DNA of 64,000 bases, from assembly GCA_963825405.1 (NCBI GenBank), contig CAWGTB010000012.1:1-64000 (forward strand), given 5' to 3'. Positions 26,745 to 37,100 of the stretch are shown piece after piece. The stretch is from JACPNO01 sp963825405. Its GTDB lineage: Bacteria > Acidobacteriota > Terriglobia > Bryobacterales > Bryobacteraceae. The notes below the pieces were generated by a model, which was not told where the DNA came from, made no database searches, and worked only from the letters and a program-made list of their open reading frames with translations. The position numbers and the translations under genes were made by a program. How positions within the stretch are numbered: position 1 is the stretch's first letter; the number at the start of each line of letters is the position of its first letter.

Positions 26745-26985
26745 AGTCGGAATAACTTACCTTGTTCTTCACAACCGGGGAATTGCCGTAGATTGTATAG
26801 CTGAATCCGGCGGAAAAAGGACTCTCGTGAGCTCCAACAAGAAACTCTACTCACTTCTTGACACCGACCCGTCACTGCCCATTGGCGAGCGTGCAACGTT
26901 GAAGGGACGTAAGTCGGGCCCTGCGTCCGCTCCTTCGTTTCAGGTCGAAAAAGTTCTCAAGGACTACGGCCCCTGCCGGCCTTAA
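26745..26985 (+). pseudogene. Hypothetical protein, 5'-truncated at the insertion sequence
   Basis: Downstream of the IS end the frame reads GITYLVLHNRGIAVDCIAES, KRTLVSSNKKLYSLLDTDPS, GERATLKGRKSGP and FQVEKVLKDYGPC, then stops. The composition is that of a small periplasmic protein whose start has been replaced by the IS end. Family not recognised. Confidence 0.5.
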
Positions 26986-27179
26986 CCACGGCGGCGCGAT
27001 TTGCGCGCGGGCACATTTCCGCCGCGAACCCAGTTCTCGTCGGGAAGCTGCCTGATCCCGAGAGCTTTACGCGAGCTTGTCGAGGCTTACGCCAGTTTGA
27101 GTCTGATAGGCCGCAGGATCATCAACGCCAGCAGCCTGATCATTCGGCCATACGCCAAGGTGAGCGGTCCGCCCACGAT

Positions 27180-27634
27180 TTTAGAGCAGCCGTGGCCCAT
27201 GCCGTCGATTTGTCGGCGTGGCAGGCATTACAGGCGACCAGAATCTTCAAAGCGTCGCTCATTGCCGGGGGGACGAAGTGAAACGTGTGGCTCCGTACGT
27301 TCACGTCGGCGATCGTCTGTTCGATCTTCAGCATGTGGCAAGCGATGCACTCGTTGCCTTGCCTACCAACTTTGTGATGCGTGTGTTGTTCGATCGTTGG
27401 CGCGTGAGGGCCATTAGCCATGGTGGGGATTGGAGATCGATTTTTGGGTTTCACCTCGTGCTGCTGGACCGCAGCATGAAGAAGACCACGATCAGTGCTG
27501 CTAGCACCACTATGGTTGCTGCGATGATGATCAGGGGTGAAATAATCAGGGGTGAATTCGCCCGCGCCGCGGGTGGGCGCGTAGCGTGGAAGTACTGGAA
27601 GGTGCTGGTGTGTCCTTTGCCCTAGATGGCACAC
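27180..27634 (-). pseudogene. Multihaem c-type cytochrome, degraded
   Basis: A frame of 164 residues contains two haem-binding motifs, ECIACHMLK and ACNACHADKS, with KIEQTIADVNVRSHTFHFVP between them. That inter-haem sequence is characteristic of tetrahaem/octahaem-type periplasmic cytochromes of soil bacteria with a TPR region (haem motifs followed by DKSTAWA). In another frame just upstream a clear membrane helix is encoded (IIIAATIVVLAALIVVFFML), so the start of the gene appears frame-shifted relative to the haem part. No complete gene remains. Confidence 0.6.
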
Positions 27635-27975
27635 CTCCTTGCAACCTGCAGCCTCCCTTTGTGAACGTCGCTGAAAACTATGTGATTGTCGAACCAGCTC
27701 TGGGCGGCCAACGCAGATTTAAAACCAAGTAGTTTCCAGCAGTCTGGTTTGCTAAGGTCATTTCTGGCATCGGCTTTCGGAAGAAAGTCAGATCCGAGAC
27801 TAGCAGCGACGGGCGACGGAGACGGCGACGGCGGAAGGTACGGTGGCAAAAGCACAGGGCAAGATGGATTCAGAAAACCGACATCTGGGTCGTCGCAGTC
27901 AAATCCGAACTCGCCATCTAGTCTTCTGTATCTGAAATAGCTTTACTAATTGGGCAAACCCGCTGCATATTGGAA
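27635..27975. other. Gap upstream of the IS630 transposase
   Basis: No gene seen. It includes a GAC/GGC-rich simple stretch near 27815-27850. The left end of the IS630 element should lie in the last 50 bases, but I could not pair terminal repeats by eye. Confidence 0.4.
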
Positions 27976-29067
27976 ATGGTTATGCCACTTCCCCCAGCGG
28001 GTCCTCTTATCCTGACGGGCGCCGAGCGCGCTCACCTGATGAAGCTCATCCGGCACCGTGGGATGCCGCAAGGAATTCTTCTGCGGATTAGGATCGTTTT
28101 GGAGGCGTCTGCGGGACTTGCTAATCATGCAATTGCGCGAAAGCTATCTACTTCCGTCCCCACGGTACTGTTGTGGCGACGGCGATACGAGAGTGATGGC
28201 CTTAGCGCCATTTTCGAAGATCGGCCACGCAGTGGACGCCCGAAACGTCTTTCACCAGCGAAGGAAGCGGCGATTGTCGAGGCAACGATGAAGACCAAGC
28301 CCCGACATGCGACCCAGTGGAGCGTACGAACGATGGCCGCAGCGCAAGGCGTGAGCCCGGCGACCGTGCAGCGGATGTGGGAGAAGCACAAGCTGCAACC
28401 GCACCGCGTCGAGTCTTTCAAGTTCAGTACCGATCCGCAGTTTGCTCCGAAAGTTCGCGACATTGTAGGCCTTTATGTAAACCCGCCCAACAGGGCTATC
28501 GTGCTCAGCGTGGATGAGAAGAGCCAGATTCAAGCTCTCGACCGCACGCAGCCTATCCTTCCCCTGCGGCCCGGCCTGCCTGAGCGACAGACACACGACT
28601 ACGAGCGGCACGGGACCACGACGTTATTCGCAGCACTTAACGTAATGGAGGGAACCGTCATTGCCGAGTGCCAGCCGCGACATCGCCATCAGGAGTTTCT
28701 TCGGTTTCTTGACCGGATCGATGAATCGGTGAGTTCCCGGCAGGAAATCCATCTCGTGCTTGATAACTATGGCACCCACAAGCACCCAGAAGTGAAGAAG
28801 TGGCTGGCTGCTCGCCCACGCTACCATGCGCATTTCACGCCAACCAGCTCGTCATGGCTCAATCAGATCGAACGCTGGTTTGCGGAGATCACACGCAAAC
28901 GTATTCGGCGCGGGACTTTTCGCAGCGTGAGGGATCTGATCAAGGCGATCAACGAATATGTGCGCCATTACAATCAAAACCCGCGTCCTTTTCAATGGGT
29001 CGCGAGCGCCAGCCGCATTATCCGGAAGGTCAACAAATACAAAGCAGTTCTGGAGACCGGCGAGTAG
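27976..29067 (+). CDS. IS630-family transposase, intact
   Basis: A 363-residue Tc1/mariner-like DDE transposase. Start at ATG 27976 (MVMPLPPAGPLILTG); a TTG six bases upstream is possible. The N-terminal helix-turn-helix is visible (AIARKLSTSVPTVLLWRRRY, followed by DRPRSGRPKRLSP). The DDE core has VLSVDEKSQIQALDRT (first Asp), HLVLDNYGTHKHPEVKKW (second Asp) and SSWLNQIERWFAEITRKRI (Glu). The frame is uninterrupted, unlike most mobile genes here, so the element may be recent and active. It transfers DNA by cut and paste at TA sites. It lies 20 bases from the end of a small gene on the opposite strand. Confidence 0.92.
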   Translation: MVMPLPPAGPLILTGAERAHLMKLIRHRGMPQGILLRIRIVLEASAGLANHAIARKLSTSVPTVLLWRRRYESDGLSAIFEDRPRSGRPKRLSPAKEAAIVEATMKTKPRHATQWSVRTMAAAQGVSPATVQRMWEKHKLQPHRVESFKFSTDPQFAPKVRDIVGLYVNPPNRAIVLSVDEKSQIQALDRTQPILPLRPGLPERQTHDYERHGTTTLFAALNVMEGTVIAECQPRHRHQEFLRFLDRIDESVSSRQEIHLVLDNYGTHKHPEVKKWLAARPRYHAHFTPTSSSWLNQIERWFAEITRKRIRRGTFRSVRDLIKAINEYVRHYNQNPRPFQWVASASRIIRKVNKYKAVLETGE

Positions 29068-29087
29068 CCTGCTGCTCCTCAATCTGA

Positions 29088-29537
29088 TCAATTCAGCATC
29101 GGAAGGATTTCGGATTCAAGGAAAGAGAGTCTCGACTTCAAGGCCTTCGCGTTATCCATTGTCGGTGCCCCGTTCACCGGAATCAGGTCGTCAACTGATT
29201 CGCCATTTTCCACCGCTTTGACCCATGCACGCATCTCAGCCAAATACCCTTCGAGCGCTTCGGCGGGCGACAGCGCGTATTCAGTGCTGAGGTACGCGGG
29301 AGGAATGTCTCCAACCGCTACCCAAATGTGCCGATCGACATCCGCCGAGCCGGGATCAAGTTCAACGAGAAAAAGGCCAAACACCCCGGGTATCGAGAGA
29401 GCAATCCAGACGTTACCGGTCTGCCGAGCCCACGAGAACCCTCCGAGGAAAGTATTCATGCTCGACACCAGATCCTCTGTGCCGGACTCCTCTGACCGAA
29501 TGCTCAACGGCCGGATGTTGGGGAAGGGCGTTGTCAT
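29088..29537 (-). CDS. Conserved hypothetical protein, possible immunity protein of a lost Rhs toxin
   Basis: A 149-residue acidic cytoplasmic protein with start at 29537 (MTTPFPNIRPLSIRSEESGT); GAGGGAGG lies just before the start. It has a mixed alpha/beta pattern: NVWIALSIPGVFGLFLVELD, HIWVAVGDIPPAYLS, AEALEGYLAEMRAWVKAVEN. No signal or membrane helix. The family is not named, but the size, acidity and position 47 bases downstream of an Rhs core fragment on the same strand fit an immunity gene. Related Ile/Trp-rich small proteins occur singly in many soil bacteria, so this is inference. Confidence 0.6.
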   Translation of the reverse strand: MTTPFPNIRPLSIRSEESGTEDLVSSMNTFLGGFSWARQTGNVWIALSIPGVFGLFLVELDPGSADVDRHIWVAVGDIPPAYLSTEYALSPAEALEGYLAEMRAWVKAVENGESVDDLIPVNGAPTMDNAKALKSRLSFLESEILPMLN

Positions 29538-29583
29538 ACCTCCCTCAGTGTCCTACAGCCGGTGAATTATTAGCAAAGAAACT

Positions 29584-29740
29584 TCAGAGACAGAAGACTA
29601 GCCCGGAAACATCATTCCGATTGACCGGATCTCCTTCTACATAAGCATACCGGTTCCAACTCCCCGGATTGGAGAGCTTTCCGCTCTTACGGTACGGGTC
29701 CGCCGAGAAATTCCCCCTGTTGGTGCGCACCATCGCGGGG
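29584..29740 (-). pseudogene. Rhs/YD-repeat core domain, C-terminal fragment
   Basis: The minus strand reads NFSADPYRKSGKLSNPGSWN, RYAYVEGDPVNRNDVSGL, then VFCL and a stop at 29584. RF..DPY....P.SWNRYAYV.GDPVN..D..GL is the diagnostic end of the Rhs-associated core, where the protein self-cleaves before its variable C-terminal toxin. Here the toxin is absent (four residues only), and upstream the Rhs repeats are not recognisable, although a longer frame in another register runs to about 30068. It is a remnant of a polymorphic toxin gene. Confidence 0.8.
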
Positions 29741-29761
29741 CAGAGGGTTTCGCAGCCGGTT

Positions 29762-29785
29762 CGGGTGGTTCGACCCCACCACCCG
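29762..29785. repeat. Perfect 8-bp hairpin
   Basis: CGGGTGGT (29762-29769) and ACCACCCG (29778-29785) flank the eight-base loop TCGACCCC, inside unexplained DNA upstream of the Rhs fragment. It could be a strong hairpin in either strand. Confidence 0.7.
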
Positions 29786-30091
29786 GTTTGGGAGCGTGTC
29801 TTTCACTAGTATCCGTTTGGTACCGGTGACAACGCTGTTTGGGCCCGTCGGAGGCTCGAAAGATAGTAGCGGGCCGGAGTCCTTGACCGAAAGATGGCCT
29901 GTACGGCCACGCCATTTCAGACGACACTGGCGTATCCTTTAGCCTCATGGGGTCTTGGCTTTGCAGAGCCGGGCCCCGCTTTTTTCTCTCGTGCGGTTGC
30001 CAACGCCGGGAATTTGCTGAAGGGATGCGGCGGCGGGCTGTCACTGCCTTGAAACTTTCCGCGCGCAAAAATGCACAATTAGAGTGTGAGC

Positions 30092-30253
30092 ATGCCCAGG
30101 ATTATCGCCGTTGTGTGTAACGACGGAGCCGCCTTCGTCGATCTCGATTGCGGCCACCGGTTTGAACTTGCATCCGGTGAGCAAACGCCGACCACGGGGT
30201 GTCTCTATCCGTGCCAGGAATGCGAACACTACCATAGCGTAGCCAACGCCTAG
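30092..30253 (+). CDS. 53-residue zinc-ribbon-like protein
   Basis: ATG at 30092 opens MPRIIAVVCNDGAAFVDLDC, then GHRFELASGEQTPTTGCLYP and CQECEHYHSVANA with stop TAG. Cysteines and histidines fall as VC, CGH and CLYPCQEC plus EHYH, so a zinc knuckle is likely. The regular spacing and lack of internal stops in a GC-rich context support a gene; a GTGTGAG stretch upstream is only a weak ribosome site. Function unknown. Confidence 0.5.
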   Translation: MPRIIAVVCNDGAAFVDLDCGHRFELASGEQTPTTGCLYPCQECEHYHSVANA

Positions 30254-30289
30254 GCATGCAAGCGTTAAAATCTTAGCCGTGAACACCCG

Positions 30290-30590
30290 CTTCGGCGCGC
30301 AGCCGCGCCGTGATGCCGGATCCCACCGCCAGCGCCCCGAGCACCTGGCCTTCGCCCGTAAACCCACGCGATGGATCCGGGCTAAACACTACAAACAGGC
30401 GGGTGTCAAAAGTTTCCATTCGCCAAGCCGTCGCCCCGTCGCCGCTGGAGTAGACCTCGAGTTCAACCGCGTGACGCGCCACGTCCGCCAGGATACGCAA
30501 CCGGTCGACCCCGCCCACCGGGACGCCACCGCCTGCCTCAACCGCAGCGTATTGCCCAGCGGCGAAACAAACGTCATCCCGGGCAAACGG
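30290..30590 (-). pseudogene. Partial second copy of the SWIM-family gene (about 300 bp)
   Basis: The minus strand matches the middle of the SWIM gene at about 6438-6738 almost base for base: GMTFVSP.GNTLRL, then DRLRILADVARHAVELEVYS, DGATAWRMETFDTRLFVVF and SRGFTGEGQVLGALA. The match covers only about 300 bp and stops abruptly at both sides (unrelated DNA at 30280 and 30592). It differs by scattered substitutions and small indels, so it is an old or relaxed duplicate, or a piece of another SWIM gene brought in by recombination. Confidence 0.85.
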
Positions 30591-30700
30591 CGATACTCTG
30601 ACCCCTACTTGCCGGAGGGCAGTTACGGACTAAACAGGTTCACCTCGTGCTCAACCCGATTCAGCAGCCGTTAGACTGGCAGGCTCGAATCCGAGCAAAT

Positions 30701-33278
30701 TCAGTTGCCGGTGCTCTCGCAAGGGAATTTCTGCGGCACGCACGATGACAGAACAGGTGCGATCACCTTCATCGTGGTGAAGGCCACGCCGTTGGCGCGG
30801 ATGCCGAGTGCAAAAATGGGCCAGTCGGACATTAGCGAGATTGTTCCGCGTTTTCCTACTATGCCCGGGAACAAATCAGCCAGCACCTTCGAGACATGAC
30901 CATTGGCCGGAATTGTCACGATGTCACCAGGAGACAGGCTGGTGCCCGATTCGTCGAAAAACGCCAGCGATACCGTCGCCGGTTCGTTGCCGACGGCGGT
31001 TGCAATCGCGACGCCCGTCGAGTATCCCTGCGTGTAGTCGAATGGCATATACAAGTGGGTATCAGGAACCTGCGCCATAGGCACGGCGGCCTCTGAGTCC
31101 GCCTGCCCCGGCGCCTGCAGCCCGAAAATTGCCGTGCCGCTGATTATCCCAGCGGCTGGCTGCATCTCTCCAGGTGAGGACAGGCTCGCCGATCCCGTCT
31201 TTAAGGCGCTGCCAGCCGAGGCCTGGATAATACGAAGCCCGCCCGGTGGAATGGTGTCCGTCACGCTGGCCGCGTTGCCGTCGGCGCCAAGAGCCAGAGT
31301 CAGGGGATTACCGTTGTCATCCCAGAATTCCAGCTTGAATTGTCCGGCTACAGTATCGGTGTTCACTAGTTGAAACGTTGTCTTCCAGCCACCGCCGCTG
31401 GCGATGTGCGCGAAGGTTCCGCCCGTTCGGCTCACCCCCGCAATCGCTTCGATGGTGGTGAACGCCTTGCCGTTGGCGCGTATCCCCAGTCCGAAAATGC
31501 TGCTGGCCGCGCTGAAGTGAGCCGCGCCGCGCTTGCCTTGTGTCGCCGGGAAGAAGTTGGCCAGCACCTCGGCATTGTGGCCGCGCTGCGGGATACTCAC
31601 TGTGTGTGTGTCGGCGATAGCCGTTCCGCCGTTGTCGACAAACGAACCGGAGACGGTGGCCGCCTGCTGGCGCGGGTCGGCAAAAGCCACACCGGTGACA
31701 TAACCCGGCGTATTGTCGAAGGGCAGAAACAAATCGGTGCCGCCGGCCGGGCTGAGGGGTACGGCAGCCTCGGAATCGCCTTGGCCGGGCGTCTGCAATC
31801 CGAAGATGGAATTGCCATTGACCGTGGCGGGCGCGGACAACTCCGCCCAGCCCTTGTTGAGCTCGGCCGTGGTGCCGGCGGTGCGAATGAAACGCGCACC
31901 GTGCGGAGGGATCACGCTGGTAAACGAGGCAGCGACGCCATCGGCTCCCAAGTCCAGCGCGAGCGGCGCCGCCGGTGTCGCTCCAGAAATCCAGCGTGAA
32001 GTTGGCCGTGGTCAGGGCAGTGTTGAGCAGAATGAAGGTAGTGCGGAAACTAGCGCCGTCGGCGATGTGCGAGATGGTGCGGGTTACGGGAAGGCCGGTG
32101 GTATTGATCAACACCCCTACGCTCACGGGAGGGTCAATTGCCAGATCAGGCTTGCCATCCTGGTTGAAATCTCCCACTACCAACTGGCCACTCCCCAACT
32201 GGCCAGCCCCGTAGCTACCCAGCTGGCTCAAGTAGACCGGCGATTGAAAGGTGCCGTCCCCGTTCCCGCGCAACACTGCTAGGTCGGGCAACACAGTTGC
32301 AGCCAGATCGAGCTTGCCGTCACCATCGAAATCCGCCATGGCTATCCAGTCAGTAGGTCCGACGGCATACTGCCGAGCTGGCTGAAACGTGCCGTCACCT
32401 TTTCCCATCAGCACTGAGAGACCGGTGAAAATCGAATTGACTGCGACATCCAGTTTGCCGTCTCCGTTGAAATCACCCACCACACCAGAATTGGCAAGAA
32501 TCCCCGGTGCGAAAGACACTGCGGCCTGGAACGTCCCGTCGCCTCTGCCTAGCAGGAGCGCCACGCCGTGAGTGCTAAATGGGCTGGCCGTCCCGGTCAC
32601 CAGGTCCAGATTCCCATCGCCGTTGAAGTCCGCGGCGGCTATCCAGCCTGCTCCGTAGAAAAGCGGGGAGTTCACCGGCGATTGAAACGTGCCGTCACCC
32701 TTCCCGAGCAGCAACGCGATGTGGTTGGCGCCCGAACTCTGCCCCGGTGCTACCGCAATATCCAACTTGCCATCCCGGTTGAAGTCTCCAACCGCCAGCC
32801 ACGTTGGGGAAAACAAGTCCGGCACTGGCACGCTAATCGCAGGCTGAAATGTGCCGTCCCCGTTGCCCAGAAGCACAAGGACGCCCAATATCCCGGGCGA
32901 CTCTTGTAGGAGCACACCCGGCAGCGCCAAGTCCTGCTTGCCATCGCCGTTGAAATCCGCCACGGCGATTTCTCGGCCGTGGAAGTCGTTGAACAGATCG
33001 GCCGCCAGCGGATAGACCCTGCCCCGCTGGAAGGTGCCGTCGCCGTTGCCGAGCAGGATGACAAGTAGGGTTGGATTGGGCGGGTTGCCAACTGACAATT
33101 GAACCAGGTCGGGCCTGCCATCTCCGTTGAAGTCACCGACGCCCAAGCCTACGGTGGACCTGCCGCCGAAGTTCGTAAGTGTCACGATATTGGTGGCCGA
33201 AAAGTTTATGGTCTGATCAACTCCCGCGGACACGCCCGCGAGCGCGGTAAAGACAAGGATTCCGGGAGCCAAACGCAT
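30701..33278 (-). pseudogene. Secreted FG-GAP/VCBS-repeat protein, one frameshift
   Basis: Start at 33278 (MRLAPGILVFTALAGVSAG), with AAGGAGG ten bases upstream and a clear signal peptide. Residues about 35-430 contain seven or eight FG-GAP/VCBS repeats of the form VADFNGDGKxDLAxP...VLLGNGDGTFQxP, each with a calcium-binding DxNxDGxxD loop, giving a beta-propeller. From about 31965 the protein continues in another frame with two 200-residue beta-sandwich modules (SVIPPHGARFIRTAG, VSIPQRGHNAEVLANFFPAT, then DTIPPGGLRIIQASAG, VTIPANGHVSKVLADLFPGI), ending PCESTGN. It should be a surface-exposed or extracellular adhesive protein. The frame change sits in a GC-rich run (GGCGGCGCCGC). Confidence 0.85.
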
Positions 33279-33287
33279 GGAAATCAA

Positions 33288-34102
33288 ACCTCCTTAGGGA
33301 CGATCATGATCCGGGCTTTCCATTCAGGCCGGCATCGGTTGGACCGAGTATACATCCACTCGCCTCCGTCGAACTCATTTAGCGATCACTTTGAGCGACT
33401 GTGTTACAAAAACAATTCTGTCGGCGGAACCGAACCAAACACCAATCTCGTCGGTCGACTATTCCGTCGAATGCCGCCACGACTGCCACGATCAGGCAAA
33501 CCGTGACGGCAATCGCGAATACACTGTGGATGGTTCGGGAACGGGCCTAGGAAACGTAGCCGGCAACGGCGATGTGGGTTTCTGCGGTTGTGAAGTTGTC
33601 ATAACCAACCGATCGGAGCCGAATGGAGCTGGGGGACCAGTTCAGATCCCAGCTGGCAGCGCAGCCTAGCCTCCGCCCGCTGGTCCGGACGGACGGAGGC
33701 TGGCGTGCACCTGATGGAGTCACCACCTTGCGGCGGGTGCTTCAACATTCAACCGGTGCGACGAGTTGTGGTCGCGGAAACACGGTCGATGGCGATGTTC
33801 AAGCCACTCCGGCACAGCACCTCTCCATCCACGATGCCGCGGTGGCCGAAGCCCATCCGTCCCATAACCAATAGGCTGACCAAATATGGCGGGTTCCGAC
33901 TATATCGACCCCCACGCAGTCGACAGTTGCAAATCGCCCTGGACCACCGTGAAGCCGCGCTCATTTCGGTAAGTGACCTTCACAGGCGACTGGCCCCGAC
34001 CAGCAGCGTTTCCTCATTGATATACAATCAGACCCGTCCCAAGCAGATCCAACGAAATTCGGAAACCCGCAAAAGCCCGCGATTCGCTGGGGGCGGAATC
34101 AG
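33288..34102. other. Gap between two convergently spaced repeat-protein genes
   Basis: An 815-bp stretch between the starts of two divergent genes. Several short frames exist but none has a ribosome site or family. It must contain promoters for both the FG-GAP gene (left) and the SBBP gene (right). GGGGGCGGAATC at 34089 is a possible ribosome site for the latter. Confidence 0.45.
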
Positions 34103-37100
34103 ATGGAAGGAATGCGTGCCTTCATTATGAACTGCAGCCTTAGAAAACTGTTCTTGGTACTCGTAAGTGGCTTCGGCGTGAGCCAGATATGTGCGAGTTT
34201 GATGGCCCAGTCCCTCGGCTTCATCGAATACCCTTTGCCGAATCTACGTGGTTCGTCCAGTACGATCGCGACTAAGACGAAGATACCGCTCGGGGCGGAC
34301 AACGCCTATGGCACGCTGCCGCTTAGCTTTGAGCCCAATCAGGGACAGACCGATGCGCGGGTGAAGTTTCTGGCACGTGCTTCCGGCTACACGCTGTTTG
34401 TGACCGCGGACGAAGCCGTATTCGCCGGGCGCGACGGGTCGGTGGAGCGGATGAAGCTGATCGGCGCGAAGCGGAACATGCGGATGGAGCCGCTGGATAA
34501 ACAGCCGGGCATCAGCAATTACTTCATCGGCAACGATCCGTCGAAGTGGCGGACCAACGTTCCCAACTACGGGCGCGTGGCCTTGCGAGGAGTGTATCCG
34601 GGGATCGATCTGATCTTCTACGGCAACGAACGCCAGCTCGAATACGACTGGGTGGTCGCGCCAGGCGCCGATCCGAAGCAGATCCGGGTGAAGTGGGAAG
34701 GCCCGAGTCAGGTGACGAAGAACGCCAGCGGCGATCTGGTGCTGAGCGCGTCGCTGGTCCAGCAGAAGCCGGTCATTCTCCAGGAAGGGAAGCGGATCGA
34801 AGGCGGATACGTGGTGCGCGGCCGCGAGGTCGCGTTTGAACTCGCCAAGTACGATGCCACGAAGCCGCTGGTGATCGATCCGGTGCTGGTGTACTCCACC
34901 TACCTGGGCGGCAGCGGGATCGATCAAGGCACTGGCATCGCGGTGGACGGCTCGGGCAACGCCTATGTGACGGGCTATACAATGCTCGACCAATTTCCCC
35001 ACCACCAACCCTCTGCAGGCCAGCAACGGCGGCGGCTCACGGATGCGTTCGTGACCAAGATCAACGCGGCGGGCTCGGCCCTGGTGTACTCCACCTACCT
35101 GGGCGGCAGCGGGGACGATGTTGGCAATGGCATCGCGGTGGACGGCTCGGGCAACGCCTATGTGACGGGCTCCACAAACTCGACCAATTTCCCCACCGCC
35201 AACCCTCTGCAGGCCAGCAACGGCGGCGGCGAGCGATGCGTTCGTGACCAAGATCAACGCGGCGGGCTCGGCCCTGGTGTACTCCACCTACCTGGGCGGC
35301 AGTGGCGACGATCTTGGCAACGGCATCGCGGTGGACGGCTCGGGCAACGCCTATGTGACGGGCTCCACACAACTCGACCAATTTCCCCACCGCCAACCCG
35401 CTGCAGGCCAGCAACGGCGGCGGCGGTCGAATGCATTCGTGACCAAGATCAACGCGGCGGGTTCGGCCCTGGTGTACTCCACCTACCTGGGCGGCAGCGG
35501 GGGCGATGCAGGCAATGGCATCGCGGTGGACGGCGCGGGCAACGCCTATGTGACGGGCTACACAGACTCGACCAATTTCCCCACCGCCAACCCTTTGCAG
35601 GCCAACTTCGGCGGCGGCTTCATCGGCGATGCGTTCGTGACCAAGATCAACGCGGCGGGTTCGGCCCTCGTGTACTCCACCTACCTGGGCGGCAGCGGGG
35701 GCGATCAGTGGCAATGGCATCGCGGTGGACGGCTCGGGCAACGCCTATGTGACGGGCAACACAAGCTCGACCAATTTCCCCACCGCCAACCCTCTGCAAG
35801 CCAGCAATCGGCGGCGGCGCAGCGATGCGTTCGTGACCAAGATCAACGCGGCGGGTTCGGCCCTGGTGTACTCCACCTACCTGGGCGGCAGCGGGGGCGA
35901 TGCTGGCTCAGGCATCGCGGTGGACAGCTCGGGCAACGCCTATGTGACTGGCTAGCACAAGCTCGACCAATTTCCCCACTGCCAACCCTCTGCAGGCCAG
36001 CTATCGGCGGCGGCTACATCGGATGCGTTCGTGACCAAGATCAACGCGGCGGGTTCGGCCCTTGTGTACTCCACCTACCTGGGCGGCAGCGGGGACGATC
36101 GTGGCAATGGCATCGCGGTGGACGGCGTCGGGCAACGCCTATGTGACGGGCTAGACCGCCTCGACAATTTCCCCACCGCCAACCCTCTGAGCAACTGGCG
36201 GCGGCTCCTTCGATGCGTTCGTGCTGTCGATTTCCGCTCCCGTTCAAATCTCTGCTGCAACGCATTTCGTGCCGGTGACTCCCTGCCGGATTGCGGATAC
36301 GCGAAACCCCAACGGGCCTTTTGGAGGACCAGCAATCGCCGGGGGAGCGTCCCGCGATTTTGTGATCCCCAACAGCGCCTGCGGTATTCCGTCGACGGCC
36401 GCCGGCTATTCCCTGAACGTTGCGGTGGTTCCTCGCGGGACGCTGGGATTCCTGACACTGTGGCCATCCGGGCAGTCTCAGCCGCTGGTAGCCACGCTCA
36501 ATTCACTCGATGGCAGGGTTAAGTCCAACGCCGCGATCGTGCCGGCCGGCTTGAACGGGGCGGTGAGCGTATTCGCCACCGATACGACCGACGTGATCCT
36601 CGATATCAACGGGTATTTTGTAGCGGAAAGCAGCCCTACTGCACTGGCTTTCTATCCGCTGACGCCGTGCCGCATTGCGGACACGCGCAATGCAACTGCT
36701 CCGTTAGGAGGGCCTAGCCTGACGGCGCAGAGCACCCGTTCGTTCCCGATCCTCGAAAGCAGTTGCGGGCTGCCATCGAATGCACAGGCGTACTCCTTGA
36801 ACTTCGCCGCTCTGCCGAATGGTCCGTTGGGATTCCTCACCGCATGGCCGGCAGGGTTACCGCAACCCCTGGTGGCCTCACTGAACGCTCTGACGGGCAC
36901 CGTCACCGCGAACGCCGTCATCGTACCCGCGGGCGCCAACGGGGCAGTGGACGTGTTTACCACCAACGATACGGATTTGGTTATCGATATCAACGGCTAC
37001 TTCGCGCCGCCGGGGTCAGGAGGCTTGTCGCTGTACAATCTGACGTCCTGCCGGGTGCTGGATACGCGGCAACCGCCGGGAACGGAGCCGTTCAGTGGAT

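Noticed and set aside
27815..27850. GAC/GGC tandem stretch as microsatellite
   Set aside because: Only four to five imperfect units; not distinguishable from GC-rich chance.
29600..30068. Group II intron-like sequence
   Set aside because: The GAGAGCTTTCCGCTCTTACGGTACGG stretch recalled intron domains, but reading the other frame shows an Rhs core, which explains it fully.
30684..30705. GGCTCGAATCC resembling a tRNA T-arm
   Set aside because: No matching acceptor stem, anticodon arm or D-arm can be drawn around it.
33391..34130. Overlapping short frames in the gap before the SBBP gene
   Set aside because: No ribosome sites, domains or consistent codon use; probably noncoding.
34244..35741. 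Long minus-strand open frames across the SBBP gene
   Set aside because: They are antisense shadows of a GC-rich repeat; the composition is Arg/His-rich and repeats with the unit length. The plus strand carries the SBBP motifs.
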